From assembly GCA_902388495.1 (NCBI GenBank), contig CABMPP010000049.1, positions 1-17,321 of the forward strand: DNA of 17,321 nt, in the 5' to 3' direction. Under the pieces are notes generated by a model that was not told where the DNA came from, did not search any database, and saw only the letters and a list, made by a program, of their open reading frames with translations. Shown here one piece after another: positions 14,770-17,321 of this stretch. Origin of the DNA: an uncultured Bacteroides sp. GTDB lineage: Bacteria; Bacteroidota; Bacteroidia; Bacteroidales; Bacteroidaceae. The translations under genes were made by a program, and so were the position numbers. Position 1 is the stretch's first letter, and each line of letters starts with the position of its first letter.

Positions 14770-15648
14770 ATGAACAGTCTTCAGAATCTGTATCAACGAA
14801 TCGAGTACCTGCGCAACAGCGGAGTTAAAATGAAGGAAATAGCCGACTGGATAGACATGGCGCCAAGTGTACTGTCGTCTTTATACACAACGGTACTGCC
14901 CAACTACTTCAGCAACCTGAAAACATATCCTCCGGAGGAAGCGCTGGAGCAAGCTTTGGTGTTGGTAAATAATGTATCGAAAAGAAAGTTGCTGAACTCG
15001 ATAGATAGCACCATAGCACGTCTCAACGAACTGGAGCCCGACGTACAGACCAATCCCCGGGACAATGTATTTGCATGGCAGTTTCAGGAAGAAATGCTAA
15101 GCTCCGCGCAGCGGGTGGATAGCATCAAGGGGACGTATATAAGCTATAGCCTCTCGTCTTCTTCGGATTACCTCAAGGTAGAACCTTTCCTCATAGCATT
15201 GTCGGAGAATAAAGAGTATGTGCGGATAGGCAGGCTGAGCGCTTATAAAGATATCCAGTGGGGATTTGGCATCATCGGCGATTCACAAAACATGTACTGC
15301 TTCTTTAATGAGAACGAACCGCCTCACTTTACCCCCGTAACCGTATATCTGCAACTCCCCCTGTTCCGCCAACCCAGACAGCTGAGAGGGCTCTATCTGG
15401 GGCTGGACTATAACCGGAACCCCGTAGCCCGCCGAATTGTACTGGTGAAAGAATCGGAATCTACCGATATTGAAGAGTTTTCGAACATGAGGAGCGGACT
15501 GGTGCCGCAGGAGGAACTGACTCCCGAAGAGCAGGCCTATTATGACTATACGTGCCAGGAGGGGGATGTCATCAAGATGTGTACCGTACCTTCCCTGCAG
15601 ATGAATGAGAATGATTTGGTGAAGGAGAAGAAGATGCTGGCACTTTAA
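14770..15648 (+). CDS. Unrecognised cytoplasmic protein with N-terminal helix-turn-helix, candidate regulator of the phosphonate operon
   Basis: I do not recognise this 292-residue protein. It lacks a signal peptide and membrane segments. Residues about 5-45 (LYQRIEYLRNSGVKMKEIAD, then WIDMAPSVLSSLY) look like a helix-turn-helix of the Xre kind. Residues about 60-120 are helical. From about 125 to 235 it is strand-rich, starting GTYISYSLSSSSDYLKVEPF and ending LYLGLDYNRNPVARRIVLVK. That is plausibly a ligand-sensing domain for a small molecule. The tail is acidic (VPQEELTPEEQAYYDY). It is divergently oriented from the AEP operon across 191 bases carrying repeated motifs, the usual position for a local transcription factor. 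The ligand may be AEP, phosphonoacetaldehyde or a related compound. Regulation of the operon is inferred from position only. Confidence 0.8.
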   Translation: MNSLQNLYQRIEYLRNSGVKMKEIADWIDMAPSVLSSLYTTVLPNYFSNLKTYPPEEALEQALVLVNNVSKRKLLNSIDSTIARLNELEPDVQTNPRDNVFAWQFQEEMLSSAQRVDSIKGTYISYSLSSSSDYLKVEPFLIALSENKEYVRIGRLSAYKDIQWGFGIIGDSQNMYCFFNENEPPHFTPVTVYLQLPLFRQPRQLRGLYLGLDYNRNPVARRIVLVKESESTDIEEFSNMRSGLVPQEELTPEEQAYYDYTCQEGDVIKMCTVPSLQMNENDLVKEKKMLAL

Positions 15649-15655
15649 GAAGAAA

Positions 15656-15710
15656 ACCCCTCCACCGTTTCGGCCGGCTCCATATTCCGGAGGGCGTCAC
15701 GATGAAGGGG
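15656..15710. repeat. Degenerate GC-rich inverted repeat in convergent gap
   Basis: The 90-base gap between two convergent genes contains ACCCCTCC at 15656-15663, which can pair with GGAGGG at 15689-15694 or, in part, with AGGGG at 15706-15710. A nested CCGG/CCGG pair lies at 15674-15690. It shares the AACCCCTCC start with the element at the right edge of the window, read on the opposite strand, so it may be a decayed copy. It may also act as a weak bidirectional terminator, although no T-run follows either way. Confidence 0.35.
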
Positions 15711-15738
15711 CGAGTGAATGAAGAGAGAGTATGCTGTG

Positions 15739-17193
15739 TTAATCTCGGCCGCCGCCCAGGGCTTGATACAGGTTGATGACACCTTGTATCTCGTCGAAGC
15801 GGTCGGCTACCTGCGTAAGCCGGGCAGAGAGTAGGCCCTGCTGGGCGGTGAGGACTTCCAGGTAGGTGGAAGTGCCGTGCTGCATCAGCAACCGGGTGCT
15901 GCGGACGGCGGTTTCGAGGGAGGCAATCTGCCGGGCGCGAAGTTCGGTCTTTCCGCGGGCCACCTGCACTTGGGTGAGGGCGTTGTTCACTTCGCTACCG
16001 GCATTGAGTAAGGTTTGTTGGAAAGAGAGTTTCGCCTCTTCCTGTTGGGCGCGGGCTATCTTCAGTTGGGCTACGTTCAGGCCTTTATTGAAGAGGGGTT
16101 GCGTCAGGGAGCCGACGGCGGAAAGGAGCAACTTGCCAGGGTTGATAATCATGCTACCCGCCGAGTTGGTCCAACCTGCCGTACCACTCAAAGTGATGGA
16201 GGGGTAGAAGGCGGAACGGGCGGCGTTGGTGCTATAAAAAGCAGCTGCAAGGGAGAGCTCGGCACTACGGACGTCGGGACGGCGGGCAAGGAGGTGCAGA
16301 GGCACGCCGACGGCCAATTCTTCGGGGAAAGTCTGGGCAAAGAGTGGACTTTGAAGCGCAGATGACTCCTCGTCCGGGGTGCCGCGGCCGGAGGTAATAC
16401 TATCGGGAGCAATACTGCCGCGCGCTATGCTGCCGGGCACGCGCCCCAGGAGAATGGAAAGCGAGTTTTCCACTTCCGCGGTCTGTTGCCGGAGGTCGAG
16501 CAGGGAGGCTTCTACCTGGCGGCAATTAGCTTCGGATTGGGAGACGGAGGCTTCGTTCGTCATGCCGGCTGCCATCATGGCGCGCATGGTGCGTACGCTT
16601 TCCTGCCAGCTGGCGGCGGTTTCCTGGGAGATGCGAAGCTGCTCGTCGAGCATCAGCAGGGTGTAATAGAGATTGGCAACGTTGGCTATCAGCGAAGTGG
16701 TGACGGCCTGCTCGTATTCCAGGCTCTGAAGATAGAGGGCGCGGGCACGGCGCTTGGCGTTGGTCAGACGGCCAAAGATGTCGAGTTCCCAGCTGGCGGA
16801 GGCGATGCCGGTATAAGTCCACGAGCCTTTCGAACGGTCGAAACTGCTGACGCCGCCTTGCGGGGTGAGCATGAACGAAGGCAGATAAGAGAGACGGGCA
16901 GACATCAGCGTGGCTTCTGCTTCCCGGATGCGCCAGTGGGCAGAAAGCAGGTCAGTATTTCCCGCCAGGGCCTGCTCGATGAGCGATTGCAGCTGCGGGT
17001 CGGTGAAAAGTTCGCGCCAGGAGAGGGAGGCGATGGAGGCGGTGTCCTGCAACTGCAAGCCCTGACCACCCGGCACGTCCTGCCTGTAGAGTCCATCGGT
17101 CGTGATATCCTCCGGGCGTTGATATTTGGTATAGATGCCGCAACTGCTCAGTGTGAGGGCAAGAACGGCTAAAACGATCATTTCTTTCTTCAT
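15739..17193 (-). CDS. RND-type efflux system outer-membrane lipoprotein (NodT/OprM family)
   Basis: The mature lipoprotein begins at Cys18 of the ATG at 17193 (lipobox LSSC). An ATG at 17205 is also possible, but the signal peptide fits the later start. The protein shows two tandem outer-membrane efflux repeats: the first with WRELFTDPQLQSLIEQALAGNTDLL, then SWELDIFGRL, then LLGRVPG; the second with LLARRPDVRSAELSLAAAFYSTNAARSAFYPSITLSGTAGW and TQPLFNKG, ending VINLYQALGGGRD. It forms a trimeric channel that docks on an RND pump and adaptor. No pump or adaptor gene is in the window. Between the repeats is a low-complexity insert of roughly 30 residues (SIARGSIAPDSITSG). The gene is visibly richer in G+C at third positions than its neighbours. 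Confidence 0.92.
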   Translation of the reverse strand: MKKEMIVLAVLALTLSSCGIYTKYQRPEDITTDGLYRQDVPGGQGLQLQDTASIASLSWRELFTDPQLQSLIEQALAGNTDLLSAHWRIREAEATLMSARLSYLPSFMLTPQGGVSSFDRSKGSWTYTGIASASWELDIFGRLTNAKRRARALYLQSLEYEQAVTTSLIANVANLYYTLLMLDEQLRISQETAASWQESVRTMRAMMAAGMTNEASVSQSEANCRQVEASLLDLRQQTAEVENSLSILLGRVPGSIARGSIAPDSITSGRGTPDEESSALQSPLFAQTFPEELAVGVPLHLLARRPDVRSAELSLAAAFYSTNAARSAFYPSITLSGTAGWTNSAGSMIINPGKLLLSAVGSLTQPLFNKGLNVAQLKIARAQQEEAKLSFQQTLLNAGSEVNNALTQVQVARGKTELRARQIASLETAVRSTRLLMQHGTSTYLEVLTAQQGLLSARLTQVADRFDEIQGVINLYQALGGGRD

Positions 17194-17252
17194 ATTGTAT
17201 AACATTCTATATATTGTTTGAAAACGATAAATGAGAATTTACGGAGTATCCC

Positions 17253-17299
17253 AAATTCCTCCGCCTGAAAGGGGAGGTGCCCGTAGGGCGGAGGGGTTT
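17253..17299. repeat. GC-rich hairpin element, likely a dispersed Bacteroides intergenic repeat
   Basis: CCTCCGCC at 17258-17265 pairs exactly with GGCGGAGG at 17287-17294. The stem extends outward to 13 pairs (17253 with 17299), including two G-T pairs. An inner GGGGAGG at 17271-17277 allows an alternative fold with CCTCC. From memory, similar elements are scattered in intergenic regions of Bacteroides. The position, 60-106 bases upstream of the efflux gene start, means it could lie in that gene's leader or separate it from an upstream gene outside the window. Confidence 0.6.
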
Positions 17300-17321
17300 C
17301 ACATCCGAAGGGACTTGCACA

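Noticed and set aside
16486..17172. 228-codon plus-strand frame opposite the efflux gene
   Set aside because: Antisense shadow caused by high G+C; no motif, and it overlaps the lipoprotein signal of the true gene.

Overview
The window reads as chromosomal DNA of a gut-type Bacteroides. The reasons are a SusC/SusD pair, outer-membrane lipoproteins with Bacteroidetes-style lipoboxes, promoters of the Bacteroides form TAnnTTTG (with TTTG about 19 bp upstream), weak Shine-Dalgarno sequences and mid-range base composition. I see no tRNA, rRNA, CRISPR array, integrase or insertion sequence. Species cannot be called.

Left end (1-1137): an HU-related DNA-binding protein with a C-terminal winged-helix-like extension lies on the minus strand. 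Behind it is the only gene-free stretch longer than 300 bases (662-1137). That stretch holds a TAACTTTG promoter element for the HU-like gene, a perfect 31-bp inverted repeat with a 6-nt loop directly upstream of that element, and a compact plus-strand unit of consensus promoter, about 67 nt of transcript and an intrinsic terminator. The last is a strong small-RNA candidate.

Centre-left (1138-7993, minus strand): a five-gene operon is transcribed leftwards. It contains a small exported protein of unknown function, a SusC TonB-dependent transporter, a SusD-like lipoprotein, an alkaline-phosphatase-superfamily phosphodiesterase/phosphatase lipoprotein and a secreted SGNH/GDSL hydrolase. No glycoside hydrolase is present. 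The enzymes point to a phosphate-ester and acyl-ester substrate rather than a plain glycan.

Centre-right (8107-14607, minus strand): a tightly packed six-gene operon carries an OPA-like MFS transporter, phosphonoacetaldehyde hydrolase (phnX), 2-aminoethylphosphonate:pyruvate transaminase (phnW), an FAD-dependent amine oxidoreductase of the DAO family, and both subunits of an electron-transfer flavoprotein. The ETF alpha subunit carries an N-terminal 2[4Fe-4S] ferredoxin domain. PhnW and PhnX turn 2-aminoethylphosphonate (AEP) into alanine, acetaldehyde and phosphate. The flavoenzyme plus ETF looks like an anaerobic, ETF-coupled oxidative entry for AEP or N-methyl-AEP, parallel to the transaminase. 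A divergent plus-strand gene (14770-15648) encodes an unrecognised helix-turn-helix protein that is the obvious candidate regulator. The shared intergenic region carries repeated GGGGCG and GTTAC-type motifs.

Right end (15649-17321): after a convergent gap with a degenerate GC-rich inverted repeat comes an outer-membrane lipoprotein of the RND efflux (NodT/OprM) type on the minus strand. Its upstream region holds a GC-rich hairpin element resembling dispersed Bacteroides intergenic repeats.

The most interesting hypothesis is that the two central operons form one phosphonate or phospholipid-headgroup acquisition system: outer-membrane capture and extracellular ester cleavage, then inner-membrane uptake and anaerobic C-P bond breakage linked to an iron-sulfur ETF.
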